DNA from: Micromonospora tulbaghiae
GTDB taxonomy: Bacteria; Actinomycetota; Actinomycetes; Mycobacteriales; Micromonosporaceae
DNA length: 64,000 nt
Direction: 5' to 3'
Assembly: GCF_900091605.1 (NCBI RefSeq)
Contig: NZ_FMCQ01000002.1
Coordinates: 248,001 to 312,000, forward strand
Position numbers and translations under genes: made by a program. This document shows positions 8,352 to 40,552 of this stretch, piece after piece. Under the pieces are notes generated by a model, which made no database searches, had not been told where the DNA came from, and saw only the letters and a program-made list of their open reading frames with translations. Position 1 is the first letter of the stretch. Each line of letters opens with the position of its first letter.

Positions 8352-8395
8352 CCGGGTCCGTCCGGCGCCGCCACGAGCGCGCCGGGCGGACCCGG
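8352..8395 (+). terminator. GC-rich hairpin after KAS III
   Basis: Arms 8352-8367 and 8380-8395 pair over 16 bp with a single position that forms G-U in RNA and a 12-nt loop. It starts 6 nt after the KAS III stop and has no U-run, as is usual for actinomycete terminators. It probably ends or attenuates the first operon. Confidence 0.55.
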
Positions 8396-8434
8396 CCGGA
8401 GGCGGCCGGTCCGGACAGTCCCGGTCCGCGCGGC

Positions 8435-8485
8435 TCGAGCGGGCCGCTATCCGGGCCCGATCACGGTCCGAGGGTTCCCCGAGCC
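8435..8485 (+). promoter_or_regulatory. 11-nt-phased CGAG-type heptamers, candidate SARP box before the Dap genes
   Basis: TCGAGCG (8435), CCGATCA (8457), CCGAGGG (8468) and CCGAGCC (8479) all sit on one 11-nt register; only the 8446 position lacks the motif. Eight bases after the last heptamer comes CACGGT (8494-8499), which fits the weak TAnnnT pattern at two positions. This is the only sizeable spacer between the left PKS block and the precursor/NRPS block, so a promoter is expected here. The rest of 8347-8606 holds no gene. Confidence 0.4.
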
Positions 8486-8615
8486 GCATGCCCCACGGTG
8501 AGCGGGCGTTGTGCCATCCATTCATCCGCCCGCCGGTCGTCTCCGTTGAGCCGCTGGGCCCACCATCGAGCCGGATCGGGAGCCGCAGTGATGCCGCAGT
8601 GCGGAAGTGATAGCC

Positions 8616-9605
8616 GTGAGTCATGAGTCCCTGCTGGAACAGCTGGCGGTGGTGGGGCAGGCGATGCCGCGTACCCCGCTGGTGCAGCTTCGCCACGACC
8701 GGCTGGACCTGTTCGCCAAGCTGGAGTACGTCAACCTCAACGGCAGTTCCAAGGACCGCTCGGCGTACTGGATCCTGCGGCGGGCCGTCGAGCGCGGTGA
8801 GGTCGTCGAAGGAACCACTGTGGTGGAGTCGTCCTCGGGGAACTTCGCCATCTCGCTCGCCTCGTTCTGCCGCTGGCTGGGGCTGACCTTCGTCCCGGTC
8901 GTCGACCCGAACGTCAACGCCGCCACCGAGGCGTACCTGCGCCGGCTCTGCGACCGGGTGGAGAAGGTGACCGAGCCCGACGAGACGGGCGGCTATCTCG
9001 GCACCCGGCTGCGCCGGGTGGAGGAGCTGCGCGCCGAACTGCCGAGGGTCTACTGGCCCAATCAGTACGCCAATCAGGATGCCGTCGACGCACACGACCT
9101 GCTCACCGGCGCCGAGCTGTGCGGAGACCTGCCCCGGGTGGACTACCTGTTCGTCGGGGTGAGCACCGGCGGCACCATCGCCGGACTGTCCGCCCGGCTC
9201 AAGCGGCTGCGCCCGGACACCTGGGTGGTCGCCGTCGACGCCGAGGGGTCGGTCATCTTCGGCGGCCCACCGGCCAAGCGCCGTCTGCCCGGTCTCGGTT
9301 CGAGCATCGTGCCGCCCCTGGTCGACCGGGCACACATCGACGACGTGGTGATCGTGCCCGAGCTGGACGCGGTACGCGGCTGTCACGAGCTGTTCCAGCG
9401 GCACGGACTGTACGCCGGCGGTTCGACCGGAAGCGTCTACAGCGCGATCGAACGCTACTTCGCCGACCATCGCGGGCCGCGCCCCACAGTCGCCTTCCTG
9501 TGCGCCGACCGGGGCACCGGCTACGCCGACACGGTGTACGACCCGGAGTGGGTCGACCGGTTCGCCGCCCGACGCGACCGCGGTCCGACCGTGGCGCTGG
9601 TCTGA
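8616..9605 (+). CDS. sbnA: 2,3-diaminopropionate biosynthesis protein, SbnA-like PLP enzyme
   Basis: A 329-residue cysteine-synthase-fold enzyme. It has the PLP-lysine motif NGSSKDRSA, the phosphate/substrate loop SSSGNFAIS and the cofactor loop GVSTGGTIAG. SbnA proteins join O-phospho-serine and glutamate into N-(2-amino-2-carboxyethyl)-glutamate, the first step to L-2,3-diaminopropionate. The next gene is the SbnB partner, and NRPS module 5 carries a Dab/Dap-type pocket, so the role is well supported by context. GTG 8616 is chosen because GGAAG lies 8 nt upstream; an in-frame GTG at 8607 has no clear ribosome-binding site. Confidence 0.87.
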   Translation: MSHESLLEQLAVVGQAMPRTPLVQLRHDRLDLFAKLEYVNLNGSSKDRSAYWILRRAVERGEVVEGTTVVESSSGNFAISLASFCRWLGLTFVPVVDPNVNAATEAYLRRLCDRVEKVTEPDETGGYLGTRLRRVEELRAELPRVYWPNQYANQDAVDAHDLLTGAELCGDLPRVDYLFVGVSTGGTIAGLSARLKRLRPDTWVVAVDAEGSVIFGGPPAKRRLPGLGSSIVPPLVDRAHIDDVVIVPELDAVRGCHELFQRHGLYAGGSTGSVYSAIERYFADHRGPRPTVAFLCADRGTGYADTVYDPEWVDRFAARRDRGPTVALV

Positions 9606-9621
9606 GAGGAACCCGAACAGC

Positions 9622-10638
9622 ATGACCGATCGACCGACCATCCCCCCGTTCACGGTGGTGACCGCGGCCGAGGTGGCGGCGGCCGTCGAGGCCGACCGGC
9701 CGGCCTGCCTGGACGCGGTGCGCCGCTGCTATCTCGCCCACGACGAGGGCGCCAGCGCGCTGCCGCACAGCAGCTTCCTGCGCTTCCCCGACCTGCCCCG
9801 GGACCGGATCATCGCCCTGCCCGCCTACCTGGGCGCCGACTTCGAGGTGGCCGGCATCAAGTGGATCGCCAGCTTCCCGGGCAACACCGCGCACGACATT
9901 CCCCGCGCCTCGGCGGTTCTGATCCTCAACGACCTGGCCACCGGTCATCCGTACGCCTGCCTGGAGTCGTCGCTGATCTCCGCGACCCGCACCGCGGCCT
10001 CCGCCGTGCTCGGCGCCGAGGAACTGGTCGGCTGCCGGCGGGCGCCCAGCGTCGGCTTCATCGGCACCGGCCTGATCGCCGAGCACGTCCGCCGCTTCCT
10101 GCGTGACCTGGACTGGGACATCGACGAGTACCGACTGTTCGACCTGGATCCGGCGGCGGCCGGTCGATTCGCCGCCACGGTGCGGGCCGACGGAGTGGGC
10201 GCGGTCAAGGTGGTCCCGGAGGCCGCCGACGCGTTCGGCGCCGACCTGGTGGTGCTGGCCACAGTGGCCGGGGAACCGCACCTGCACGACCCGGCGCTGC
10301 TCGCCCACCGCCCGACAGTGCTGCACCTGTCGCTGCGGGACCTGTCACCCGAGGTCGTGCTGGCCGGGCAGAACATCACCGACGACGTCGACCACGCGGT
10401 CCGGGAACGCACCTCGCTGCACCTGGCCGAGCAACGGGTCGGGCATCGGGACTTCGTCGACGGCACCGTCGCCGACGTGCTGCGGGGCCGTGTGCGCCGG
10501 GACCCCGACCGAGCCGCGATCTTCGCGCCGTTCGGCCTCGGCGTGCTCGATCTCGCCGTCGGGGCCTGGGCCTTCGACCGGGTACGCGCCGCAGGTGGTG
10601 GCCGTACCGTCGCCGACTTCTTCCCGTCGGCGACCTGA
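9622..10638 (+). CDS. sbnB: 2,3-diaminopropionate biosynthesis protein, SbnB-like dehydrogenase
   Basis: A 338-residue ornithine cyclodeaminase / mu-crystallin family protein. The signature GIKWIASFPGN lies near residue 77, and the NAD-binding motif GFIGTGLIAEHV near residue 151. SbnB oxidatively splits the SbnA product to L-2,3-diaminopropionate and 2-oxoglutarate. It lies 16 bp after sbnA with a GAGAGGA ribosome-binding site, an arrangement conserved in staphyloferrin B, zwittermicin-type and other Dap pathways. Here it should feed the Dap-type adenylation domain of NRPS module 5. Confidence 0.88.
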   Translation: MTDRPTIPPFTVVTAAEVAAAVEADRPACLDAVRRCYLAHDEGASALPHSSFLRFPDLPRDRIIALPAYLGADFEVAGIKWIASFPGNTAHDIPRASAVLILNDLATGHPYACLESSLISATRTAASAVLGAEELVGCRRAPSVGFIGTGLIAEHVRRFLRDLDWDIDEYRLFDLDPAAAGRFAATVRADGVGAVKVVPEAADAFGADLVVLATVAGEPHLHDPALLAHRPTVLHLSLRDLSPEVVLAGQNITDDVDHAVRERTSLHLAEQRVGHRDFVDGTVADVLRGRVRRDPDRAAIFAPFGLGVLDLAVGAWAFDRVRAAGGGRTVADFFPSAT

Positions 10639-10681
10639 TGTCCGCGCACCGTTCGCACGACGACCGCCGATGGGATGGCAC

Positions 10682-11644
10682 ATGGACCTGACGATCGAGG
10701 CCGAAGGGCTCCGCAAGAGCTACGGCACCCACACCGCCCTTGCCGGGGTGGACCTCGCCGTGCCGGCCGGCACGGTGCTCGGCCTGCTCGGCCCGAACGG
10801 GGCCGGCAAGACCACCATGGTGCGGATCCTCTCCACGCTGCTTACCCCCGACGGCGGCAGCGCCCGGGTCTGCGGCTACGACGTGGTCCGCAAGCCGCGT
10901 GAGGTGCGCCGGAGGGTAGGTCTCACCGGCCAGTACGCGGCCGTGGACGAGCTGCTCACCGGCCGGGAGAACCTGGTCCTGATCGGCGTCCTGCACCATC
11001 TCGGACGGCGGGCGGCCCGCACCCGCGCCGACGAGTTGCTGGAGCGCTTCCAGCTCACCGACGCCGCCGAACGGGCCGCCCGGACCTACTCCGGCGGCAT
11101 GCGTCGCCGGCTCGACCTGGCCGCCAGCCTGGTGGCGGACCCCCCGGTGCTGGTGCTCGACGAGCCCACCACCGGCCTGGACGTCACGAACCGGCGCACG
11201 CTGTGGGCGATGGTCCGCGAGCAGGTCGCCAAGGGCACCACGGTGCTGCTCACCACGCAGTACCTCGAAGAGGCCGACCATCTCGCCGGCCGGATCCTGG
11301 TCCTCGACGGCGGGAAGGTCATCGCCGAGGGCACCTCGGACGAGCTGAAGCGCAAGGTCGGCGACGAGCACCTCCAGATACGGGTACGCGAGGCGGCGCA
11401 GCGTGCGGCGGCCGTCGCCGCCCTGACCGCCGTCACCACCCACCGTCCGGTGCTCGACGACGACGGGGTGAGCCTGCGGCTACCGATGGGCGACGGGCTG
11501 ACCGGCCTCGCGGCCGCCGCGGCGGCGCTCGCCGCAGCCCGCGTCGACGTCGAGTCGTTCGCCAGCTGCGCGCCGACGCTGGATGACGTCTTCCTCAATC
11601 TCACCGGACGCAGTTCCGCCGAGCAGTCGGAGGCAGCGGCATGA
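10682..11644 (+). CDS. DrrA-type ABC exporter ATPase
   Basis: A 320-residue nucleotide-binding subunit. It shows Walker A GPNGAGKTT, signature YSGGMRRRLDLAASL, Walker B VLVLDEPTTGLD and the C-terminal DUF4162-type extension ending in LDDVFLNLTG, characteristic of the daunorubicin-resistance (DrrA) subfamily. It powers the ABC-2 permease encoded immediately downstream. Position between precursor genes and NRPS suggests export of the peptide, giving self-protection. ATG 10682 is chosen over ATG 10670 because GGGA lies 6 nt upstream; both ribosome-binding sites are weak. Confidence 0.88.
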   Translation: MDLTIEAEGLRKSYGTHTALAGVDLAVPAGTVLGLLGPNGAGKTTMVRILSTLLTPDGGSARVCGYDVVRKPREVRRRVGLTGQYAAVDELLTGRENLVLIGVLHHLGRRAARTRADELLERFQLTDAAERAARTYSGGMRRRLDLAASLVADPPVLVLDEPTTGLDVTNRRTLWAMVREQVAKGTTVLLTTQYLEEADHLAGRILVLDGGKVIAEGTSDELKRKVGDEHLQIRVREAAQRAAAVAALTAVTTHRPVLDDDGVSLRLPMGDGLTGLAAAAAALAAARVDVESFASCAPTLDDVFLNLTGRSSAEQSEAAA

Positions 11645-12429
11645 CCACCCTGACCGTCGAGACGTCGGCCCTGGTGGGCCGTCACCTGCGCCACCTGGGC
11701 CGGGTACCGATGCGGCTGCTCGGGGTGACAGTCATGCCGGTCGCCTACGTGGTGATCTTCGGCTACCTGTTCGGCAGCGTCATCGAGGTGCCCGACGGCG
11801 GGTACCGCGAGTTCCTGATGGCCGGGATCTTCGCCCAGATGATGCTGACCAACCTCCAGCACACCGCGCTCGGCGTGGTCGACGACCTGGGCAACGGCAT
11901 CGACGACCGGTTCCGGTCGCTGCCGATAGCCGGGCTCGCCGTGCCGCTGGCCCGGACCGTGGCCGACCTCACCCGCGTGGTGATCGCCTGCGTCGCGATG
12001 GCCGTCGTGGGTTACGCGATGGGCTGGCGTACCCACACCGGGCCGGCTCAGGTGCTCGCCGGTTTCGGCCTGCTGCTCCTGCTCGGCTTCGCCGCCTCCT
12101 GGATCGGCGTCCTGCTCGGACTGAGGCTGCGCTCGGCCGAGACGGTCAGCGCGGTGGCCTTCCTCGTCATCATGCCGATGACCTTCCTGTCCAACGCGTT
12201 CATCCCGCTGCGCGGGCTTCCCGACTGGCTGCGCACCGCCTGCGAGTGGAACCCCCTCTCCGCCGTCGTCGCGGCCTGCCGCGAGCTGTTCGGCAACCCG
12301 GGCACGACCGGCGACGCGCTGCCGATGCGCCACCCGGTCGCCGCGTCGCTGCTGCTCACCGTCGCGCTGCTGCTGATCAGCGCCACGCTGGCCGCGCACA
12401 CGTACCGCGCGGCGGCCCGGGGCCGCTGA
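11641..12429 (+). CDS. DrrB-type ABC-2 permease
   Basis: A 262-residue integral membrane protein with about six hydrophobic segments. It carries the ABC-2 signature around PMTFLSNAFIPLRGLPDWLR, near residues 180-200, followed by the usual amphipathic stretch and last helix. It overlaps the ATPase by ATGA and forms the membrane half of the exporter. Closest type is the daunorubicin/doxorubicin resistance permease. Its product is followed by a perfect hairpin before the NRPS genes. Confidence 0.87.
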   Translation: MTTLTVETSALVGRHLRHLGRVPMRLLGVTVMPVAYVVIFGYLFGSVIEVPDGGYREFLMAGIFAQMMLTNLQHTALGVVDDLGNGIDDRFRSLPIAGLAVPLARTVADLTRVVIACVAMAVVGYAMGWRTHTGPAQVLAGFGLLLLLGFAASWIGVLLGLRLRSAETVSAVAFLVIMPMTFLSNAFIPLRGLPDWLRTACEWNPLSAVVAACRELFGNPGTTGDALPMRHPVAASLLLTVALLLISATLAAHTYRAAARGR

Positions 12430-12436
12430 CCCGTCG

Positions 12437-12464
12437 CCGGCCGGGTCGCGTCCGACCCGGCCGG
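12437..12464 (+). terminator. Perfect 12-bp hairpin between exporter and NRPS genes
   Basis: Arms 12437-12448 and 12453-12464 are perfectly complementary with a 4-nt loop, 8 nt after the permease stop. There is no T-run. It may attenuate read-through into the NRPS genes. The whole 107-bp spacer also provides the NRPS ribosome-binding site GGAGG at 12526-12530. Confidence 0.55.
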
Positions 12465-12536
12465 GCAGCCGGCGGCCCGCGCGGGCGCGCTCGGCCATCC
12501 ACGAACCCGCCGCGTCCGTAGCCCCGGAGGACTGCC

Positions 12537-21752
<9,216 letters not shown>

Positions 21753-21757
21753 CCGTG

Positions 21758-36768
<15,011 letters not shown>

Positions 36769-36772
<4 letters not shown>

Positions 36773-37011
36773 GCAGCAACCCGTTCGAGAACGAAGAGGG
36801 GCGGTATCTGGTGCTGGTGAACGACGAGGGGCAGCACTCGCTGTGGCCGTCGTTCGTGCCGGTGCCGGAGGGATGGCAGGTCAGCTTCGGCGAGGACAGT
36901 CGGCAGGCCTGCCTCGATCACGTCGAGCGCGAGTGGACGGACATGCGGCCGAAGAGCCTGGTCGCGGCGATGGCCGCGGACGGCGCCGAGCGCGCGGAGC
37001 CGGGGGAGTAG
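36769..37011 (+). CDS. mbtH: MbtH-like protein
   Basis: An 80-residue MbtH-family protein. NPFENEEG at the N-terminus, [13 protein letters not shown] in the middle and WTDMRPKSL near the end are the diagnostic Trp/Pro positions. MbtH proteins bind adenylation domains and are needed for their solubility or activity. It overlaps the NRPS 2 stop by ATGA, as expected for a dedicated chaperone-like partner, and the next gene starts within a few bases. Confidence 0.95.
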
Positions 37012-37013
37012 TG

Positions 37014-37751
37014 GTGGAGCAACGCACCGCGCTCGTCACCGGAGGCTCCCGCGGCATCGGCCGCGCCGTCGCGCTGCGGCTGGCCGAGGACGGGTACGAC
37101 GTGGCGTTCTGCTACCGCGCGGGCGGCGACGCGGCAGCGGAGACCGCCGACGGGATCAAGCAGCGGGGGGTGCGGTGCTTCCACGCCGCCTGCGACGTGG
37201 CCGACCCGGACGCGGTGAGCGAGTTCGTCGCCGCCGCCGAGGCGGAGCTCGGGCCGGTACGGACGCTTGTCAACAGCGCCGGCATCATCCGGGACAGTCC
37301 GCTCGTGCTGATGCCGTTCGACGACTGGCAGGCGGTGCTCGGCACCAACCTCACCGGCACGTTCAACTTCTGCCGCAGCGTCGCGTTCGGCTTCATGAAG
37401 CGCAAGCTCGGCACGGTGGTCAACGTGTCGTCGGTCGCCGGCGTGTACGGCAACGCCGCCCAGGCCAACTACTCGGCCAGCAAGGGCGGGATCAACTCGC
37501 TGAGCCGGGCGATGGCCAAGGAGCTGGGCCCGTACGGCATCCGGGTGAACGTGGTGGCGCCCGGGTTCATCGAGACGGACATGACCGCCGGGCTGACCGA
37601 GAAGGCCAGGGCGAAGGCCACCGGCATGATCCCGCTGCGCCGGCTCGGACAGCCGGCCGACGTGGCGGACCTGGTGTCCTTCCTGGCCTCCGACCGCGCC
37701 GCCTACATCACCGGCCAGGTGCTCCAGGTCGACGGCGGAATCGTGCTCTGA
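37014..37751 (+). CDS. 3-oxoacyl-ACP reductase, FabG-type ketoreductase
   Basis: A 245-residue short-chain dehydrogenase. It has the NADP-binding motif TGGSRGIGRAV at residues 9-19, NSAGI at about 88, the catalytic Ser in NVSSVAG, and Tyr/Lys in YSASKGG. It ends with the FabG-like GQVLQVDGGIVL. It should reduce the beta-keto group after each condensation by the discrete KS pairs. GTG 37014 is 5 nt after a GGGGGAG site; the adjacent GTG 37011 is an alternative. It is coupled to mbtH, so the right polyketide block is co-transcribed with the NRPS genes. Confidence 0.92.
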   Translation: MEQRTALVTGGSRGIGRAVALRLAEDGYDVAFCYRAGGDAAAETADGIKQRGVRCFHAACDVADPDAVSEFVAAAEAELGPVRTLVNSAGIIRDSPLVLMPFDDWQAVLGTNLTGTFNFCRSVAFGFMKRKLGTVVNVSSVAGVYGNAAQANYSASKGGINSLSRAMAKELGPYGIRVNVVAPGFIETDMTAGLTEKARAKATGMIPLRRLGQPADVADLVSFLASDRAAYITGQVLQVDGGIVL

Positions 37752-37754
37752 GGC

Positions 37755-37794
37755 CCGAGCCGGCCCTGAGTCGGCCCTGAGCCGGTCTCGAGCC
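37755..37794 (+). promoter_or_regulatory. Four perfect 11-nt-phased GAG heptamers, candidate SARP box
   Basis: CCGAGCC (37755), CTGAGTC (37766), CTGAGCC (37777) and TCGAGCC (37788) form a tandem array with exact 11-nt spacing in the 84-bp gap between ketoreductase and dehydratase. The known SARP target is direct TCGAGNN heptamers at 11-nt spacing, 8 bp before the -10. Here TGGAAT (37803-37808) begins 8 bp after the last heptamer. This is the most regular of three such arrays in the cluster. Confidence 0.5.
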
Positions 37795-37835
37795 GGCGCG
37801 GATGGAATACCCGTAGCGGATCGCGAAGGAGAGCC

Positions 37836-38255
37836 ATGAGCCGCAGTTTCGCCGTGCCACTGGACGCGGTCGACGAGGTGCAGGTGCACGCCGACGGGGT
37901 GACCGCGGTCAAGCGGATCGTGGCCGACGACCCGTACCTGGTGGGTCACTACCCCGGTTTCCCCATCTACCCGGGCGTGTTCACGGTGGAGACCGTGCAC
38001 CAGGCGGCCCGGCGGGCCGTCGAGGCCGGCCGGGGCCCGGGGGTGCGGGTCGAGCTGGCCGCGGTGCGGTCGGTCCGGTTCCGGGCGCCCCTGCTGCCGG
38101 GGGACGTCCTGACGGCAGCGTGCCGTCTGCGGGAGGACCCGGACGGCGGGCAGCGGGTGCGGGTGGACGCCGACTGCCGTCGCCACGACGGCGAGGTCAC
38201 CGCGAAGGTGAGCCTGGAGCTGCTGGTCCTGTCGCAGGAGCCGGCCGATGCTTGA
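37836..38255 (+). CDS. FabZ-like hotdog dehydratase subunit carrying catalytic His/Glu
   Basis: A 139-residue single-hotdog protein of the 3-hydroxyacyl-ACP dehydratase family. His38 in GHYPGFPIYPG and Glu52 in VETVHQAA are 14 residues apart, as in FabZ. It should remove water from the beta-hydroxyacyl-ACP made by the ketoreductase, giving conjugated double bonds. ATG 37836 follows GAAGGAG by 5-6 nt. Its end overlaps the second hotdog gene by 8 bp, suggesting a heteromeric dehydratase. No enoyl reductase is present nearby, consistent with a polyene product. Confidence 0.82.
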   Translation: MSRSFAVPLDAVDEVQVHADGVTAVKRIVADDPYLVGHYPGFPIYPGVFTVETVHQAARRAVEAGRGPGVRVELAAVRSVRFRAPLLPGDVLTAACRLREDPDGGQRVRVDADCRRHDGEVTAKVSLELLVLSQEPADA

Positions 38256-38730
38256 GTACGCCGAGCTCACCGCGATCCTGCCGCACCGGCACCCGATCCT
38301 GCAGATCGACCGGGTCCTGGAGGTCGAGCCGGGCCGGCGCATCGTCGCGGTCAAGGCCGTCACCGGCACCGAGCCCTGCTTCGCCGGCCTCACCGACGGC
38401 CTGCCGGCGAGCGCGTACGCGTTCCCGCCGGCGCTGATCGTGGAGTCGCTCGGGCAGGCCGGGGCGGCGCTCTGGGTGCTCTCCGCGCGGGCCGGCGGCG
38501 ACGAACCCCGGGGCACCCTGGTCTTCGGCGCGGCCCGCGACTTCCGGTTCGCCGGCGCGGCGTACCCGGGCGACGTCATGCGCCACGAGGTGGTGGTGGA
38601 GTCGCTGAAACCGAACAGCGCGGTCATGCGCGGCGAGACCTGGGTCGGTGACCGGCGCATCGCCGTCGTCGGCTCGATGCTCGCGGTCGCCCGGCCGGAA
38701 TCCGAACTGGCCGCCGGACCGACCGACTGA
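38248..38730 (+). CDS. FabZ-like hotdog subunit lacking the catalytic His
   Basis: A 160-residue hotdog protein that starts like FabZ (ILPHRHPILQIDRVLE) and keeps the second motif PPALIVESLGQAG with Glu. Where FabZ has GHFP it reads FAGLTDGLPA, with no His. It therefore looks like the non-catalytic or half-site partner of the preceding gene, which has both residues. Paired dehydratase subunits are known in type II systems for polyenoyl chains. ATG 38248 has CAGGAG 7 nt upstream and overlaps the first subunit by 8 bp. Confidence 0.8.
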   Translation: MLEYAELTAILPHRHPILQIDRVLEVEPGRRIVAVKAVTGTEPCFAGLTDGLPASAYAFPPALIVESLGQAGAALWVLSARAGGDEPRGTLVFGAARDFRFAGAAYPGDVMRHEVVVESLKPNSAVMRGETWVGDRRIAVVGSMLAVARPESELAAGPTD

Positions 38731-38757
38731 GCCAACCGACACACGAAGGGAAGACAG

Positions 38758-39015
38758 ATGACCCAGGTCATGAGTGACCGGATGAACGAGCTGCGCGAGG
38801 TCGTCGCCGAGGTGCTCGAGGTCGAGCCCGAGGAGATCACCGAGACCAGCCACTTCGTCGACGACCACGACGCGGACTCGCTGCGCGCCATCGAGATCCT
38901 CGCGCGTCTGGAGAAGATGTACAAGATCGAGATCCCGCAGACCGAACTGCCCCGGATGGAGAACCTCCGGGCGGTGCACGACGTCGTCAAGCAGTACGCC
39001 GGCTGGCAGGACTGA
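38758..39015 (+). CDS. Acyl carrier protein for the discrete polyketide system
   Basis: An 85-residue ACP with Ser41 in the phosphopantetheine motif DADSLRAIEI and the usual acidic helices (EVLEVEPEEITE before it, LARLEKMYKIEIP after it). It is the only stand-alone carrier in the window. It should hold the chain for the KS/CLF pairs, KR and dehydratase, and then hand it to the first C domain of NRPS 1. A GAAGGGAAG site precedes ATG 38758. Activation needs a phosphopantetheinyl transferase, not found here. Confidence 0.93.
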   Translation: MTQVMSDRMNELREVVAEVLEVEPEEITETSHFVDDHDADSLRAIEILARLEKMYKIEIPQTELPRMENLRAVHDVVKQYAGWQD

Positions 39016-39033
39016 TCCGACTCGACCCCTGTC

Positions 39034-39070
39034 CCGCCGCGGGCGCCGCCGCATGTCGGCCCCGCGGCGG
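39034..39070 (+). terminator. Inverted repeat after the ACP gene
   Basis: Arms 39034-39043 and 39061-39070 are perfectly complementary (10 bp, 17-nt loop), 19 nt after the ACP stop and before the next ribosome-binding site. It could be an attenuator or chance pairing in GC-rich DNA. Confidence 0.3.
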
Positions 39071-39091
39071 ACGGCCGCCCGGAGGTGCGCC

Positions 39092-39907
39092 GTGACCTGG
39101 TACCCCGTCGGCGAGACCGAATACGACGGCGAACGCCTCGCCGTGCACCGCGGTGCGGGCGGCGGACCCGCGCTCGTGTTCGTGCACGGCCTCGAGGACT
39201 CCTGGCAGACCTGGCGGCCGTTCGCGAACGAGCTGACCGCCGGCTCGCGGTGGACTCCCTACGCCCTGGACCTGCCCTGGCGGGCCGGTGCCGACTACGG
39301 CTGGGTGCACCGCACCGGACCGTCCGTGCTGCTACGGCGCGCACTGGAGTTGCTGCCCCAGCCGCCCGCCGTGCTCGTCGGGCACTCGTTCGGTGCGAAC
39401 GGGGTGCTGGAACTGCTCGCCGCGACGGACCGGCCACCGGTGGCCGGCGCGGTCCTGCTCGCCCCGTACTTCCGGCCCTCCGACGACCCGGTCACCTGGC
39501 AGCTCTTCGAGCGCGAGCTGGCCCGGTTCCGCGGCGTGATCGGCGAGGGGGTGCGCCGCCGGATGGGAGAGCGGGGGCGGACACTCCCGACGGACCTGGT
39601 CGGCACGGTCGTCGCCAAGGCACTCGACCGGGTGGGCCCGCTGGGCTTCGTGGCGCTGCTCCGCCAGTTCGTCACCACCGCCGACCTCGACCTGAGCGCG
39701 GTCCGCGAGCCCACGCTGGTGGTCAGCGGAGCGCTCGACCCGGCCCTCGCCGGACCCCGCGCCGACGCGCTGCTACGGGCCATGCCGTCGGCCACCGCCC
39801 ACACCCGACCCGACGGCGGTCACTTCTGCCATCTGGAGCAGGTGACCGAGGTCGCCGGCGAGGTCCGGCGGTTCCTCGCGACGCTGCCCGTACCCACCCT
39901 GGTCTGA
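39092..39907 (+). CDS. Alpha/beta hydrolase, paralogue of the gene at 4940
   Basis: A 271-residue alpha/beta-hydrolase with VHGLEDSWQTW near residue 30, nucleophile Ser99 in GHSFGAN, a likely acid in SGALDPALAG and the His motif GGHFCHLEQ. It matches the hydrolase at 4940 in start context, elbow sequence and HFCH motif, so the two arose by duplication or share a close ancestor. GTG 39092 has GGAGG 6 nt upstream; the longer open frame from 39053 lacks a site. It lies directly before the second isomerase-like gene, repeating the hydrolase/isomerase association of the left block. Confidence 0.77.
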   Translation: MTWYPVGETEYDGERLAVHRGAGGGPALVFVHGLEDSWQTWRPFANELTAGSRWTPYALDLPWRAGADYGWVHRTGPSVLLRRALELLPQPPAVLVGHSFGANGVLELLAATDRPPVAGAVLLAPYFRPSDDPVTWQLFERELARFRGVIGEGVRRRMGERGRTLPTDLVGTVVAKALDRVGPLGFVALLRQFVTTADLDLSAVREPTLVVSGALDPALAGPRADALLRAMPSATAHTRPDGGHFCHLEQVTEVAGEVRRFLATLPVPTLV

Positions 39908-39928
39908 TCACGAGGAGCGACACCCGAC

Positions 39929-40552
39929 ATGCGCAAGCCTCCCCGGCTCTACTTCTCGTTCCGCAGCCCGCGTAGCTGGCTGGCCGTGCGGCAGCTCACC
40001 GAACGCTGGCCGGATGCCCCGGACGTGGTCACCTTCGTGCCGCACTGGGTGCCCGACGACACCATGCGGACCGCGCTGGCCGAGGCGGACGCGAGCTTCC
40101 TGGACACGCCGGTCAGCCGAGCCAAGCACACCTACCTGCTGGTCGGCGCCGAGCGGCTGGCCCAGCGGTTCGGATACCGGATGGTGTGGCCGACGGAGGT
40201 GGACGTCGACTGGTCCATCCCGCACATGGCCTGGCTCTACGCCCGGGAGCACCAGCGCGGGTGGCAGTTCTATCAGGCGATGGTCTCGGCCCGCTGGGAA
40301 CGCGGCGAGAACATCAGCGACCCGGCGGTGGTGGCCGCCGCGGCGATCGAGGCGGGCGTCGACCCGGCCGGGGCGAACGCCGCGGCCTGCGATCCGGCGA
40401 CGCGGGCCCAGGCCGTGGCGGCGCTGGCCGGCGCCTACCAGGACGACATCTTCGCGGTTCCGTACTTCGTCGTCGGGCGGCACCGGTTCTGGGGCCTGGA
40501 GCGGATCGACGGGTTCCTCGACGCCGCGCTGGCCGCGGGGGTACGTGGGTGA
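39929..40552 (+). CDS. DsbA/HCCA-isomerase-like protein, second copy
   Basis: A 207-residue paralogue of the protein at 6660. Shared blocks are YFSFRSPRSWLAVRQL at the N-terminus, the PVSRAKHTYLL segment, ERGENISDP in the middle and VPYFVVGRHRFWGLERI near the end. There is no CxxC pair, so isomerase chemistry is more likely than disulfide exchange. Two copies suggest two isomerisation steps, or a heterodimer, during conversion of the polyene chain. A GAGGAG site precedes ATG 39929; its stop overlaps the glmS-like GTG. Confidence 0.8.
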   Translation: MRKPPRLYFSFRSPRSWLAVRQLTERWPDAPDVVTFVPHWVPDDTMRTALAEADASFLDTPVSRAKHTYLLVGAERLAQRFGYRMVWPTEVDVDWSIPHMAWLYAREHQRGWQFYQAMVSARWERGENISDPAVVAAAAIEAGVDPAGANAAACDPATRAQAVAALAGAYQDDIFAVPYFVVGRHRFWGLERIDGFLDAALAAGVRG

